From: Didymella arachidicola
Lineage: Eukaryota > Ascomycota > Dothideomycetes > Pleosporales > Didymellaceae
NCBI GenBank assembly: GCA_016630955.3
Contig: CM049986.1
Location: 1,674,001-1,738,000, forward strand
DNA length: 64,000 bases
Direction: 5' to 3'
Shown: piece after piece, positions 46,475 to 57,828 of the stretch
Layout: every line of letters begins with the position of its first letter
How positions within the stretch are numbered: position 1 is the stretch's first letter
Position numbers and translations under genes: made by a program
Notes under the pieces: model-generated
The model's input: the letters and a program-made list of their open reading frames with translations, nothing else
The model's database searches: none
Told to the model about the DNA's origin: nothing

Positions 46475-46690
46475 TCATTCCTTAGAGTAGTATCGGCGTG
46501 GCGTGGGCCGAGCCTGCCGCTTCTCGATCGGCTCCTTTTCTATCCGCACCATCTCACGCACCTTGCCGTCGAAAGTAACAATGATGTGATCAGGTATCGG
46601 AGGGAAAGGAAAGGCACTGAACGCTTGCGATGTGGGCGATGTGGGCGTCAAGGTAGGAGACGAGGCCGCAGAGGACGTCGTGGAGCTCAT
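46475..46690 (-). CDS. Small hypothetical protein
   Basis: 71-codon frame. Ser/Thr/Pro-rich N-terminus (about 30 residues) followed by a compact segment with PPIPDHIIVTFDGKVREMVRIEKEP and a basic tail ending PTPRRYYSKE. It looks more coding-like than the surrounding frames, but there is no domain I know and no second line of evidence. It could be a terminal fragment of a longer gene. Confidence 0.35.
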   Translation of the reverse strand: MSSTTSSAASSPTLTPTSPTSQAFSAFPFPPIPDHIIVTFDGKVREMVRIEKEPIEKRQARPTPRRYYSKE

Positions 46691-48354
46691 TGCTGTGAAT
46701 ATGGATTGTTGATTCTGCCCGGGAGATAGCGGATGGTGTAGTTCCAGAAATTCGGAAAGACTGGCACCGATGTTAGGTTTACTTACGGTCGTTGTATGTC
46801 TCGGCCGTACCTCGTATAGATGGTTCCACAGTACTGAACCGGTGATCGATCTCTTGGACAGCTCGGGTTTTCGTCTTGGAGGAAACCTGTCAGGGTCCAG
46901 TGGGCTTTCCCTGCTCTTAAACTTTCTTCCTCCGCATGTTTCGTTTCATGAATTGCGGACCCAATCCACGTACGTGGTCCGCGTCATCTGTCCGGTCGCT
47001 CGTGCTCGATCTCAGGCCGCCCGGATCCGCGGGCTGCGCCTTGCCGCCTAACCGTTGAGCTACAGTACGGCTTCATTGGTCCCCCTACTTATACTATGTT
47101 TAGAAACTGTTCTCTACTACTTCGCATGTCTGCGTGCCTGTTTGTACGTTTTAACGACGCAGGGTGTGAGAGTCGCCGCCCAGAGAAGTCGCAAAAGCAG
47201 GGGCAGGGGGTTCGCCACTAGCGAGCTGGATTCGGCAATTGTTGGATGCGCCCGCGCTTTTGAGACCTTCGTACGATGCGATGAGGCTCACTCTGCTGGT
47301 CAGTGTCACTAATACTCCGCGGCAGAGCTTTTCTCAGGCAGTATATTGTCTACCAAAGATTACTTTGTCAATTCAAAAAGCCGCGATCCTGACTCGCTTG
47401 CTAGCACACTCCTAGGGTATCGATCCACTCCCAAAACTTCAACCGAGTATTCCTTACCGACTTCTTGCTTCACTACTTCTACCGTCTGTACTGCTTCTTT
47501 GCTCTTCGCTGCGCCTCGAGTCTAAACTTTGCTTGCTTGCATCTTCTGTCTCGCGCGCGTTCTGTCTTGCTTTCTTTGCATCAGGGTCCTGCCGCCCTGC
47601 ATGTTCGGGAAAATCGCTCTTGGAGCTTCGTGGGTGTAGCAATCTATTGAGTCTCCGCGGCTTGTACTTCACGACGGGACTGTTTGTATCTGTGCGCCAA
47701 AAGTAAGCTTCAAATCGACAAGGTCGGCAGCCCAAAATATGGAGACATTCAGCTGAGGTCGAACTGGCGGACTCCTACCTTGTGCGCAGATGCTCATATG
47801 GTCCATCATCTTCGTGCTTGTTGACGCCATGATTTTGGGTCGCTATTGAACTTGGTAAACGCGCTGTTGACGGGTGTCGTGTACGTAGTGCAAGCGTGCA
47901 ACTGCTTCCAAGTAAGGCTTGTGTATCAAAACCAAGGATGCTGACTGCGAAAACGGGTGACGTCTAAGAAGAGATGGGTGTAAATTTGGTGTTCACAGGG
48001 CGCTGTCAGAGTGGTGTGCGTCAGCGGCTGTCTCGATGAGTTTGCGAACGCGCCTTGTCTGATGCGGCTTACGTGGCGATCATTAATGGGCCGCGTCCTC
48101 AAACCTGGTATCAAGTGAGAGAGCAAAAGAGAGAGAGAGTTAAACGCAAAGAAAGAGTTTGTGGAGTGTAGGAATGTTCATTTCGGGAGACAGTGATCAT
48201 CCCAGCCGTCAAGGCGCAAACCGGATAGTACCAGTCCTTTGCGCCTAACTATAACGCCATGCTTCGCTCAAATGCTAACATCGGACAGGACCAGCCTGCC
48301 CATCGAATGTATCTTGTTCGACGCGTCCGTCGTCATGGCTACTAAAATCCAAGC
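46691..48354. other. 1.7 kb gene-poor region
   Basis: No supported gene. A pyrimidine-rich stretch lies at about 47440-47590 and a purine-rich GAGAGA run at about 48118-48140. A tRNA A-box-like sequence on minus near 47060-47075 lacks a matching B box and acceptor stem and was not called. Confidence 0.5.
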
Positions 48355-48834
48355 TCATTTATCGTCCTCATCGTCCGTCTTGAGACCGCGCACAAGCTGG
48401 CGGCCCATCATTCTACTCAGCTCCTTTGCATAGTCGTGCGTACGCATGCTGAGTTGTTGCTCCTCGGTCTTATCTGCGTATTGTTCTTCAGAGTATGGGG
48501 GCGGCGCGTCTGTATATCGGGCGAATTCAGCCTTCAGCTTCTGCGCCGTCTGTTCGTCGGTGTGAATCGAGTCTTTCCGGTCTTGTTGTTCTTGTTGCTC
48601 GAATTGTTGCTCATTCGCGACTGATGTCTGGGAATCTGAGGATGTGTATTGTTGTGTAGATGTGCCCGAAAGAGCGGTATTGGAAGACATGTTGTGTGAT
48701 GATAGTCGACTTGGAACAAGTGAGGGAGGTGAGTGGAAATTAGCAGCTTTAGCAATTGAAGATCCAGAGTCGTGGCGAGAGGCACTTGTGGGATGTTCTT
48801 GCACCTCGACGTTAACTTCAGGGTAATGATCCAT
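48355..48834 (-). CDS. Hypothetical Ser/Gln-rich protein with PPPY motif
   Basis: About 159 residues from the ATG at 48834 (an in-frame ATG at 48888 would add 18; one at 48690 would give a shorter form). Hydrophilic and disordered in appearance: Ser/Thr-rich in the first half, EQQEQQDRK-type Gln/Glu sequence in the middle, then DAPPPYSEEQYADK, and a helical C-terminus ELSRMMGRQLVRGLKTDDEDDK. PPPY is the core of a WW-domain ligand (PPxY), often an adaptor for Nedd4/Rsp5 ligases, so an arrestin-adaptor-like or membrane-sorting role is conceivable, but this is inference from one short motif. No family recognised. Confidence 0.5.
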   Translation of the reverse strand: MDHYPEVNVEVQEHPTSASRHDSGSSIAKAANFHSPPSLVPSRLSSHNMSSNTALSGTSTQQYTSSDSQTSVANEQQFEQQEQQDRKDSIHTDEQTAQKLKAEFARYTDAPPPYSEEQYADKTEEQQLSMRTHDYAKELSRMMGRQLVRGLKTDDEDDK

Positions 48835-49512
48835 GATGATGATGTGGCTCCACTCTGAGGTCACAGGCTCGAAAAGAACGGGTTTCAAGGCAGGACCGCG
48901 GAGAGGGTGTCGTGATAAACCGATAGATCCTGGGGGACTCTGTTTCTGCGACGTAGGCTTTATGGGTTGGCGGAATTGGCCAGGGTGAATACCATGTCAC
49001 AGCAAAACAGCATCATCGCTTTTAAACGGTTGCCTGTACCTGAGCACATCGACGGGAAGCCGTTCGAGACATGTGTTATCTTCGAACGTCATCGCCGTTG
49101 TTCAGAGTGTGCCGTGCTTGGAGAATCAGTCCGCATTAGGCAATGATGCGTTGCTCTTGCCGCATTGTGGTCAGGGTCTGACGAGGCCGTGAATTACGGT
49201 GGGCTGATTGTTGCCTCCAACGGTCACAAAGGCAAGATGAAACGAACGCGTGCGGAACGTTGCTTGTACGCGAGGTTGTTTGCGGGGAGAATTGGCGGAG
49301 TCGCGGGTGGTCCGAAAGAAGGCTGGGAAGGGTGACATCATATCGACGACGCCCAGGATTCAGCATCGCGATTTTGCCTTGGAACGTGGTACAAGATGGA
49401 AAACAAGCTACTTTATGGTTGGTTTGAGACATTCAAAATTAAGATTTGCAGCGAAGGTATCCAACGAAGTAAAGGAAGAGCGCACACGGATTGGTAGCTG
49501 TCCAAGGAACTG
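48835..49512. other. Intergenic region, no gene recognised
   Basis: About 680 bp between the PPPY protein start and the predicted small spliced gene. Only short unsupported frames; the plus frame 49250-49846 overlaps the next gene antisense and shows no domain. Confidence 0.5.
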
Positions 49513-49919
49513 TCAAGGAGGGGACCTCTTCACTAATCTTCTCATCCTTCCTCTGAAACCCCTTGGGCTATTGGTATTGTTGTGTCGTGCTACTTCTACA
49601 CATGTTGGTGCGTTGAAGTTTCCACTGACGTGTCTGACCTCTGGCCGAAGCCTTCTCTGTGTGTTTGGCAACGTTGACGTCGTGGTGGAGAGTGGGTCCT
49701 TCTCAAAGCTGCGTTCGCCTGCAGGTGATCAGCCACTCTCCCTCGTTGTCAAGCGTCACGCCTACCTTGCTGCAGACTTTGCAGTGCAGCCTGTTCGCCT
49801 TCCAATCGCCTCTTCTCCAAATCAACCTTCGTCGGCTCAGAATTAATTTTTTGCAACTCTTCCACGTTCATTCTATGAGGAAATGGGGCCGAATTCGGCA
49901 GTCCAATGTTCGTGTTCAT
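49513..49919 (-). CDS. Predicted small spliced protein, unknown
   Basis: Two exons, 49919-49766 and 49718-49513, joined across a 47-bp intron (GTAGGC donor, CACCTGCAG acceptor), give 119 residues. Exon 1 reads MNTNIGLPNSAPFPHRMNVE then a charged helix ELQKINSEPTKVDLEKRRLE; exon 2 is Thr/Asn-rich with a strongly basic end (GFRGRMRRLVKRSPP). The splice keeps the frame open for 68 further codons, which is modest support. There is no homology that I recognise; expression data would be needed to trust it. Confidence 0.38.
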
Positions 49920-51291
49920 GATGCCTGATACTGACGAGGCTGTGAACTGCTGTTTAGACTGCCTGTAGATGTACACTTCTACAGTACTTATTCTACAGGC
50001 CGAACGCCGATTGCAGCTAATTAGTTCACGCCATAAGTCTCTGCTTCTACTAGGGATATCTATAATATAACCGCTTATCCGTCTAAGCCTCCCACAGCTG
50101 GTAATTTTGTTATCATAGCTCGCCTGATGTTCACTTAGACTTGCTTTGTGAGGTTGACCGGCTCAACAAGCCCCCGCGGCAACAGGTTCGTGGGATACTG
50201 CAGGGACCTCGTTAGTGCGATCAGCACGAGGCTGTGATGTAAGATCTGCGATCCGTGATGTGTGACATGTCAGATGATGTGAGCTTGTGCGGAACTTTGG
50301 AACGACCAACACAGTGAGGGCTTTGCTGTCAATTTTTCACTGAAGTATGTCAGCTGCAAACTGCGCCAACTTCAGGCAGCCCACTGGCCTACTCAGCCTC
50401 GCTCACAGTTTCGAGGAAGGCGCAACCAACGCCATCTACGCGAAGTCTTCGCCGTCTTCTTCACACCCAAGCACTGTCCCATTGTCTCTGATGCTGACGC
50501 AATGTCTTAGAAGATGTGACCTACTCTCCCAAGGGTCTCCTTCGCTCATCCTTCTGCTGGCTCGCAGTTGTGTTATGTCGCCACTCTGGTCAGTACTTCC
50601 CTCGCCACTTACCCTGGCCAATATCTTGCGCTCTGGAATCTGTGCTTTACCTATGTGTGAGACCATAGTTAAGGGGGAGGAAGAGGTAGCAATCTTCGCA
50701 CCGTTGTATCCTTTCTGCGTTGCGGGAACAGTTGCGATCCATCCAGGTGCTGCCACCTGTCGAAGGGAGCATTCCCGAGCTTGTTGGCGCGGAGCACCGG
50801 CGACGTAGAGGTCGGCGAGATTTCGACTCTGTCTCGAGGTAATTGGTACTCTCGAACTGTGTCCGACGCTTCTGAACTATTGTTGAAATGTGGCCGTCGG
50901 TTTCTCGCAAGAATATGTACAGAAATCTATAGATGTGACTTGTTCAGCTCTTTGATTTTGTCAGCCTCCGATTCCTCATGTGATCGACGTACTTGAGACC
51001 ATTTCATTTGAAAGTGGAAATGCAGCGACCGTTTGCCGGTTTCTTTCACGAGACTGAATTGCCTATCAGTGGAATAATGGTGAACAGATGATACCCAAAG
51101 GCGCAGCGCGATACCAATATTGAAAGTGAGTTGGATTATTTCACCACAAAGACGCCCAACCATATAGGGAGCAAGTCTCCTCAGGCTACTCTGTACGAAC
51201 TAGATAATAGATGAAAGGGTATATTTGACCAGCGCCGAAAATGCCTTCGATAAAACGCCGAACCTAATTGCTGGATATATGTTGGGACTCC
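49920..51291. other. 1.4 kb gene-poor region
   Basis: No supported gene. Overlapping short frames occur on both strands at 50347-50910. The last part is the 3' flank of the Pol III subunit gene. Confidence 0.5.
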
Positions 51292-52225
51292 TCATTCGTA
51301 TGTGTTCTCATATGGATCTGCATCGTCGATGTCATCGTCTTCGCCATTATCGAAGTACTGCTCCGCGTTGTAGTCATCGTCTGATTCCTCGGAGTCGCTC
51401 GAAGCAGCAGAAAAGTTATCCTCCTCGTCAATAGCGTCTGGCTTGTCGTCATCTTGCTCGGCTTCTTCGTCCTCGTCCTCGTCGTCCTCTTCCTCGGCGT
51501 GAGCCTCTGCCTCATTGGTTCGGCCTTCCTCGAATTTGATCATACGGTCGATTTGTGACACAGCGTTGACTTTGGTAACCCCAAGGGTCCTCCGCTTAGT
51601 CGACACATTGCCGTCTCCCCTTTTCCCATCTAGCGTAGGTCGCAGTTCTGCAGGGAACAATTCCGCGACTAGAGGTCTTCATGAGCACAGATTCCCATAC
51701 ACCCAGCCATGCCCTGACTTACCATATGGCCGCTCGTCGAGCTTTGGTAATCTCCTACGGACCTTCAGATATTTCGCTGAATATGTCTGGTTGTCTGTGA
51801 ATGGGTTGAAAAGTGACGCCTCGGTTGGCGCTGGTTCGCTGGCCTTCCTCTTGAGACCGTTCTTCATCCCATCGTTCAAAATGGTGTAGAATGGACCCTC
51901 GTGTATATGATCGCGCACTTGCAAGAAATGCTGTACTATTCTAGCTTCGTCGGCGGTCGCTGGAGGCGCTTGAGGTGGAGGGGCTTCCTGTCGTAATCTT
52001 AGTCCTGGTCAATGTTATTCAGGCGCATTGCGATAGATGCAACTTTGTGATTGCGCGCGATGTATCGGATATGCTTACAGGAAAGCGCTCAGCAGGCCCT
52101 TTCTGAATCTCAAGGCCTGATAGATCCCAGTTCAGTTCGGTGCCGCCAATTGTGACAGTGCCTGATCGCGGATTGAAGCCTCCGCGCCCGCCGCCGCGCC
52201 CGCCTCTACCGCCTCGTCCTGACAT
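51292..52225 (-). CDS. RPC31: RNA polymerase III subunit Rpc31 (RPC7)
   Basis: Pol III-specific subunit of the Rpc82/34/31 trimer involved in initiation. Exons 52225-52079, 51987-51723 and 51668-51292 (introns 91 and 54 bp) give 262 residues. The N-terminus is MSGRGGRGGRGGGRGGFNPR, the glycine/arginine start typical of fungal Rpc31. It is followed by the conserved block LQVRDHIHEGPFYTIL and TYSAKYLKVRRRLPKLDERPY, then ELFPAEL and a long acidic tail (EEEDDEDEDEEAEQDDD to the end), which is the family hallmark. An ATG four codons upstream (52237) is possible. It transcribes, among others, the tRNA-Arg and 5S rRNA genes in this same window. Confidence 0.88.
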
Positions 52226-52809
52226 TATGCTCTTCACGTAAGCGCCGAAATACTGTCGCTGTTATCGTTATTGTAGTTGTTCGGCAGTCATCTATAGTAA
52301 GGGAGCGCGTTCTAGTAGTAAGCGTGGTGTCGTGGTGATAATCAAGCCCAGTCAGAAATTGTTTGAAGCAGCTGCAGCCGACAGCTGCTCAGTGGGGCAC
52401 CACAGCCGATCGCCCCTCCCCGCCTTCGAGCTGGCCACCGACCCTTGCACTCGACGACAACCAGATCGCGGTATATGTCCCGTCTCCTGAAATCACAAGG
52501 TTCAATGCAATCTTGAGCATCCACTAGGCGAAGTTGCAGCCGCTCAGCAGATATTGCGAGACTCGCGCCACGCGCAAGACGCCGCTGTATATTCGGAGCG
52601 CTACATCGTTACAAGGGACCTTCAGGTGGACTACAATTCACTCGAAAGCTCGTTTAACGCGTCTTCCAGGCGTTGATGCGCAGTCACCTGAGCTCAGCTA
52701 GAACGTTCTGCAGCTTGAGGATCTCTGTCAGCCTCACCCCGCCACATTACACAACTTCAAAGCACATCTGCGTTTTTATCTATCGAGTCCTGCTCACCCC
52801 AAGCTCGTC
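52226..52809. promoter_or_regulatory. Divergent promoter region RPC31 / Hsm3-like gene
   Basis: 584 bp between divergent start codons. No coding feature is evident, so it presumably carries both promoters. Pyrimidine-rich sequence occurs before the ATG at 52810. Confidence 0.55.
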
Positions 52810-54770
52810 ATGGCTGCAGCTTCGGCCGTATTGTCCGACCTCTCCGCGCACCTGCAAAACGTAAAGAACGATCCAACGACTCAGCTCAATACAGAGTTAC
52901 TGGAGCAGTGCGAGCTCTTCACAAGTACATCTGAGTACAGGAACCAAGTTTGGAGGGAGACACAGCCGTTGTTCCTGCAGATTGCAGCTCTGTTACCGCA
53001 GCTTCAGCAAGAGCCGTCGCCTCTCGTCCAATTCACCATCAAGCTTGCCACCCCCTACCGGTTCGAAGATATCAAGGATGTTGACTTCGAAATCGCTTTA
53101 GATTTGCAGGCAACGCCTTTTCACGGGCTAATCCTTTCCTTGCTGGACAAAGCAACTGCAAGCAGCGCTGACACACAGGTACTAGCGAACCGGCCTGCTG
53201 TAGTAGCTGCTATCGTCCGTTTGTGGCTCTGTACCCAGGACACCGGAGTAGCCACGCAGGCGGAAGACCTGCTCTTCTCACTACTGAGAGCCTCAAGGAG
53301 CGAGCCTTTATCTATCACTGGGGAGAGTGCAGGCCATACTTACGGGACTGGCCCAATGTGGCGGCGTCTGTTCAACGACCAAGACGTCCGTTCGCTGTAC
53401 TACTATCACACATCTCTGAAGAAACTTTCGTCGCCTCCTCTTCCGATCTTGAGCAAACGCGACAAGACTATAGCACAGGCGAGATTGCTGTCATGGCTGC
53501 CCCGAGTGGGCACGCTGCACTGGGACACACTTGTTGCGCCTCACACTTTGGACGTGGAACAGGAGATCGGCTTGAGTCAGAAGCAAGGTCTGCTTCATTA
53601 CGCCACACTGAAGATGGTGGATACCAAAGAGGACATGCTTATGTACATGACGCTCATCAACTTCTTCAGTGAACTAATCACTACCATCAAAACCTCTCCA
53701 CATCTTACGTATGTCGTTCTTGGATATGCATACGAATCAGAACTGACGAATTGCACAGACATTACGACTCGAGCTTCTCGCTAGACTTCCTCCAAGAGCA
53801 AGGAATACACAAGCAGCTTATTGACTTCCACACTACCGACAGCCCTGGCATTGAGCATTCTTTCCTGAGCAGTCGGACGGCAAAGTACATCAGCGACTAT
53901 GCATACAATTATCCAGAAAACTTTGAGAAAAGCCCAGAACTGTCAAAGGTACGAGACTATGTTCATCGCAACATACGCAAGTGTGAAGGCAGCGACCTCA
54001 ACATTATTGCCTCTATGCCAAGATCAACACTCGTTCCGCGTCGCGGCTCAAGCATTGCTTGGGATGACTTTATCATACTCGACATGCCTATCACAAGGAC
54101 AAACCAGGATGCGTTAAAGACGCTGGCGACTGTATTCCACGGGCCGATGAAGGTACGTGTCAAGGCCTGGTTTCACGCATGAGTGCTGACAAATCTGCAG
54201 GAGGAACTCACATTTCCCCAAGTCGAGACATTAGGATCGAATGTGAAGCGCATATCAATCGAGGCTGCATATGCGCGCCTGCTCACCGCGCTCTTCATCA
54301 GCAAAAAGCCAAACATGTTCTCCGACGTCATCCGTCATACAGACACCGTCGCCCTGAAGGAGAACGCTCTCGCAGCGTTTGCACTTCTCCGCGCCCTTAT
54401 CACTGCATCGTGGTCGAGCGAACCCATTCCGGACGTACCCGTGAACGACACCACCTACGCTCGACTGAGTAACTTCCCCAAGACAGGCCTCGACCTGATA
54501 CTCGATCCCAGCATCAGCGGTGGCGTGCTCCCTGCGCTGCTGAAACCGGCAACGTCATTCTCAAACTTGGTCGGCGGACGAGGTGACGCGGAGAATGCCG
54601 CCTACCAGGTTGCCATGGCAAAATTCGATGTGCTGAAGGCACTCGGCCGGGAACTTGAGCAAAGTGGCGGACGAGAGGACATACTGTCCATAGTGAAGAG
54701 GAGGGTAAATGAGGGACCCTGGGGTGTTGGCGGCAGTGCTGGAAGTCGGATCGGCACGTTGGAACTTTAG
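52810..54770 (+). CDS. Helical-repeat protein, possibly Hsm3/PSMD5-like proteasome chaperone
   Basis: Exons 52810-53708, 53759-54152 and 54201-54770 (introns 50 and 48 bp) give 620 residues. Almost entirely alpha-helical, leucine-rich sequence with HEAT/ARM character. Segments that recall the fungal HSM3 N-terminal-domain family are RPAVVAAIVRLWLCTQDTGVATQAEDLLFSLL, GPMWRRLFNDQDVRSLYYYH, and SKRDKTIAQARLLSWLPRVG. Hsm3 in yeast (PSMD5/S5b in human) helps assemble the 19S base by binding Rpt1 and Rpt2; this assignment rests on memory of the family and is not certain. No transmembrane or targeting signal. Both internal junctions (HLT/HYDSSFSLDFLQ and GPMK/EELTFPQVE) read smoothly. A partial gene of the same complex (Rpt5) is at the left edge, which is coincidental. 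Confidence 0.7.
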
Positions 54771-55246
54771 AGACCTACTGGTGAAGCTTCGCTACTCGGT
54801 CCAAACACTACAAAACGTGATGCATTCATACCATGCATCCAAAGCCTCGAGGCCGGCTTAGCACTGCGAATATGTGGGTCGATGCATTCGACCATGGAGC
54901 CTTCATCAAAAACTCAAGCTTTGTGTACTTCCTCGAGAGGACGCACGTAAACTTCCTCTTTCTTTGGCGCCAAAATATTGTCTTGGAAAGACATCAATGG
55001 CAAGACCACAACGGAGGCGTCGTGAATTCACTCCTGTGCTGGACTGGATCTCTGAGATCTGGCTTAGCAGAGGAGAAGCCATGTTGGTGCGCCTTACGAT
55101 CTGTAAAGTGCAGATACGATATGCCGAAGGTATAGTTCTTGAAACGGCTCAACTTTTGATATTCACAGCACAATCAGATTTTACTCGGCGACATTAAGTA
55201 CTGTGCGTATCTTAAGACCGTACATCGTTTCACAACTGTTGCGAGT
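54771..55246. other. Probable degraded 5' part of the MFS pseudogene
   Basis: 476 bp before the recognisable transporter remnant. Short frames such as plus 54833-55135 contain no certain transporter motif. It may be the heavily decayed N-terminal half, or unrelated DNA. Confidence 0.35.
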
Positions 55247-55973
55247 ATGTTGACGGAGCCAAGGGTCGGAGGCCTGACCAAGGTCTCTCCATCTTTACCG
55301 GTCCTTCGCCTCAACTTTCCCGCGAAGTCGCTCATTCAAACTCCACTGCTTTCCTCAGCGCCGCCTCTCGTAGGCATGGTGTTTGCGCTCAGCGTAGCGT
55401 ACGTCACGATGAAGACGCGGAGACATGGTATCGCGATTGCATGATGTGCTAGCTTGTGTATCCTCGGTTACGCGATATGACTGGGCTCGCGAAATCCCTC
55501 TGCGAGGTTTGCGACCATGTTTTTTAACACTATGTGAGGTTATGACTTTGGCGTACTAATCATCGGTTGGACATTGTCGAACGCGGCGCCTGATACAGTG
55601 AAGAGCGTAGCCAACGCTGCTGTGTCGGAGATTGCGAACATAGATATGCGGTCTCTTATATCACGTGCTGCACTGCCCTATACTTCCTGAAACTGACTGC
55701 AGTACAAATCTGCTTGCCAACACGGCGTGAAGGGTCGATAGCGGCAACCTGGAGCTACATCAGCAGTGACGCAAAGAACGTATACAAAATTGGTAACTCA
55801 CTGAATGCAGCGACGGCGATCTCAGTCGTGATTGCGAGTACTGCGCTTATGCGGTACCAAACCCGGGAGAATAGAAGACGTGCGGTTGGTGGAAGAGATT
55901 ACCGGCTGAACGAGACGCAGATGAAGTCGCGAGGCTAGGGCATCTGCATCCTGAGTTCCGATATATCCACTAG
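55247..55973 (+). pseudogene. MFS transporter remnant, anion:cation symporter (Dal5-like) family
   Basis: C-terminal part of a major facilitator of the allantoate/phthalate-type family. Recognisable pieces in order: PPLVGMVFALSVAYVTMKTRR, CILGYAI, LGSRNPSARFATMFFNTM, VLIIGWTLSNAAPDTVKSVANAA, GSIAATWSYISSDAKNVYKIG, NSLNAATAISVV and YQTRENRRRAVGGRDYRL, then in a shifted frame LGHLHPEFRYIH and stop at 55971-55973. Disruptions: TGA at 55442, 55478 and 55535; an intron at 55644-55732 whose donor reads ATATGC instead of GTATGC; and a frameshift near 55921. All substitutions are transitions compatible with RIP. The N-terminal half is not recognisable. An uptake role for an organic acid or amide is inferred from the family only. 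Confidence 0.85.
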
Positions 55974-56258
55974 GAAGCTGTAAATGCTTGGTAAAAAACG
56001 CCTCTGTGGCAAGGCTATCACATAACTGGAGTGTTTGGTTGTAATAAGCATTCAAAGCAGAGAGTGGGTTGAGAAAATCCTGATCGGGGGGACGCACAGT
56101 GCTGAAAACAAACCTGATTCGGTATTGCAAAATAGGATCCTCGGGAAGATAGTTGAACACAAGGAAGGCATCACTGCTGATTGGGATCAGGTCTCTGGAG
56201 TAGTAGCGTCTCAGTTCATTGCATGTCGTCTACCGGAGTGGTTATAGATATCAGTGTA

Positions 56259-57828
56259 TCACCCAACATACTTCAACTCCAGCCATCTCGCAAGCGGATA
56301 CACAATCATTATCAATCCACAAGCGACCAGCAATCCTAAATCCGCACCATTGCCTACAAGTGCCGCACCAGCCCAGCCAATCACGAAAGCCAACAGTGCA
56401 GCAAAGCCGTGCGGAAGCAAGTCTTTGCGATTCCAGATCTCCCTGTCAAATTCACCTTTGAGGAAGATGAACTCATCCTAGAGTGTTATTGTTATCTAGA
56501 TAATTGTCTAACAGCCGATCAGACTTAGCTAATTGATGAAGATGTCGAACAGCGAGTCGCGACCAGCGATCGCAACGACGGTAAAGATGATGCAAGTGAA
56601 CGTGCTCCAAATTGGCCGAGGAATTTTCGCTCATGGCGCACCAAGCTGTTGCCAATTAAGTGCTGCGGCAAAGGTTCCCGGTATATTGTTTGCTGCTATG
56701 CATAAAGCGAGGATGATGTAGCAGAGCTTACTGAAGGCGTTGAGTGGACTGAAGGCCTCGACGATGAGCGCACCGATACCGTGATTTTCGAATACTTGCT
56801 CCCAGATCGGATTGAGGAGCAGCCCAGAGCCGAGACCGAGGCCGAGGAACTCAACGAGAAGCTTGCCACTGGTAATGCCAAATGTCGTTGCCGCGAATGT
56901 GCCCTATCGCTTAGTTGTCTTTGGGTAGTATATGACATAATCAGCGGATGCAGATGACCAACTGAGTGGCCGCAATGCGACGAGGAAGAAGTAGGAGCGG
57001 CGGTTGTCATGGAACACTGTGCCAGTACCCTTCGAAGCTGTGTTGGTGTCAAAGTACGGGCCAGCCACGCCAATCAGCACGAAGAGGACAAGAACGGTAG
57101 GCGCCCACACGAACTACTCGAACTTGTAGAACCTCTTAAAGCTTATCAGCAGGGTTGTGGAACTGGCCGTCGGCGACTCACTTGATACCGAAGGTCACTA
57201 CGACTTACGTGATGAGTGCAACAATAATAATGCCAACGATGACAGACATACCACCGCCATTGACAGCAGATAGTAGTAGGTCACCGGCAAGGTAGTCATA
57301 GAGTCCATATCCAATCTCGATGGCCAGGTTGAGAACGACACAAAACTTAGACGGCCACCATCCCATCGTATACTTGGCAACATTGAGTGTGCAAGGACCA
57401 GAGCGAGGGCCAAAAGGAAAAGATGTAACCGGTACAAACTGAGCCGAAGATTGTGCCAAACATGCATATGAGGCTCGAGTCGGTCAAGCCTAGGCCAAAG
57501 CTGACAGGGCCGAGCACTCCAGAGTCAGCTGGTTGGCCGTACAGTTCATCGAGAACCAGCTGCCACGCTGTCAGTGTGTGACATGTATGGATATTCGAAC
57601 CACTTACATAGAACGCATGTGGATGTAGTATTTCAGCGACATATCTCTCTTGTGTGTCTCCTCAGGAACACGTTCGATACCTCTTGCCTCAACACCACAT
57701 ACTGCATCGAGCTTGTTGCAGAAGCGCTGCAGAGCATTAACTGGCTCATTGATGCCGAGTTCTACGGTAGATGGCGATCGATATGTAGACAAATCCGCTT
57801 TCTCGAGGTCGTTCATCTTTCCTGACAT
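56259..57828 (-). pseudogene. NCS1 purine/cytosine permease, heavily disrupted
   Basis: Once a 12-TM nucleobase transporter of the Fcy2-type NCS1 family. Traceable pieces: N-terminal cytosolic VCGVEARGIERVPEET; DSGVLGPVSFGLGLTDSSLI; FGPRSGPCTLNVAKYTMGWWPSK; LNLAIEIGYGLYDYLAGDLLLSAVNGGGMSVIVG; WAPTVLVLFVLIGVAGPYFDT; SADYVIYYPKTTKR; GLGSGLLLNPIWEQVFENHG; NNIPGTFAAALNWQQLGAP; and C-terminal ALLAFVIGWAGAALVGNGADLG. Breaks include a frameshift at about 57411-57422 and in-frame stops at 57205-57207, 57114-57116, 56904-56906, 56631-56633, 56529-56531, 56508-56510, 56496-56498 and 56478-56480. Most fit G-to-A changes of Trp codons (TGG to TGA, TAG or TAA). No functional product is possible. It neighbours, tail to tail, the MFS remnant. 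Confidence 0.93.

Noticed and set aside
47015..47085. tRNA-like sequence on minus (A-box GTAGCTCAACGGTTAGG)
   Set aside because: No plausible B box, T arm or 7-bp acceptor stem could be paired with it.
49250..49846. 198-codon plus-strand frame
   Set aside because: No recognisable domain, irregular composition, and overlaps the more plausible spliced minus-strand gene.
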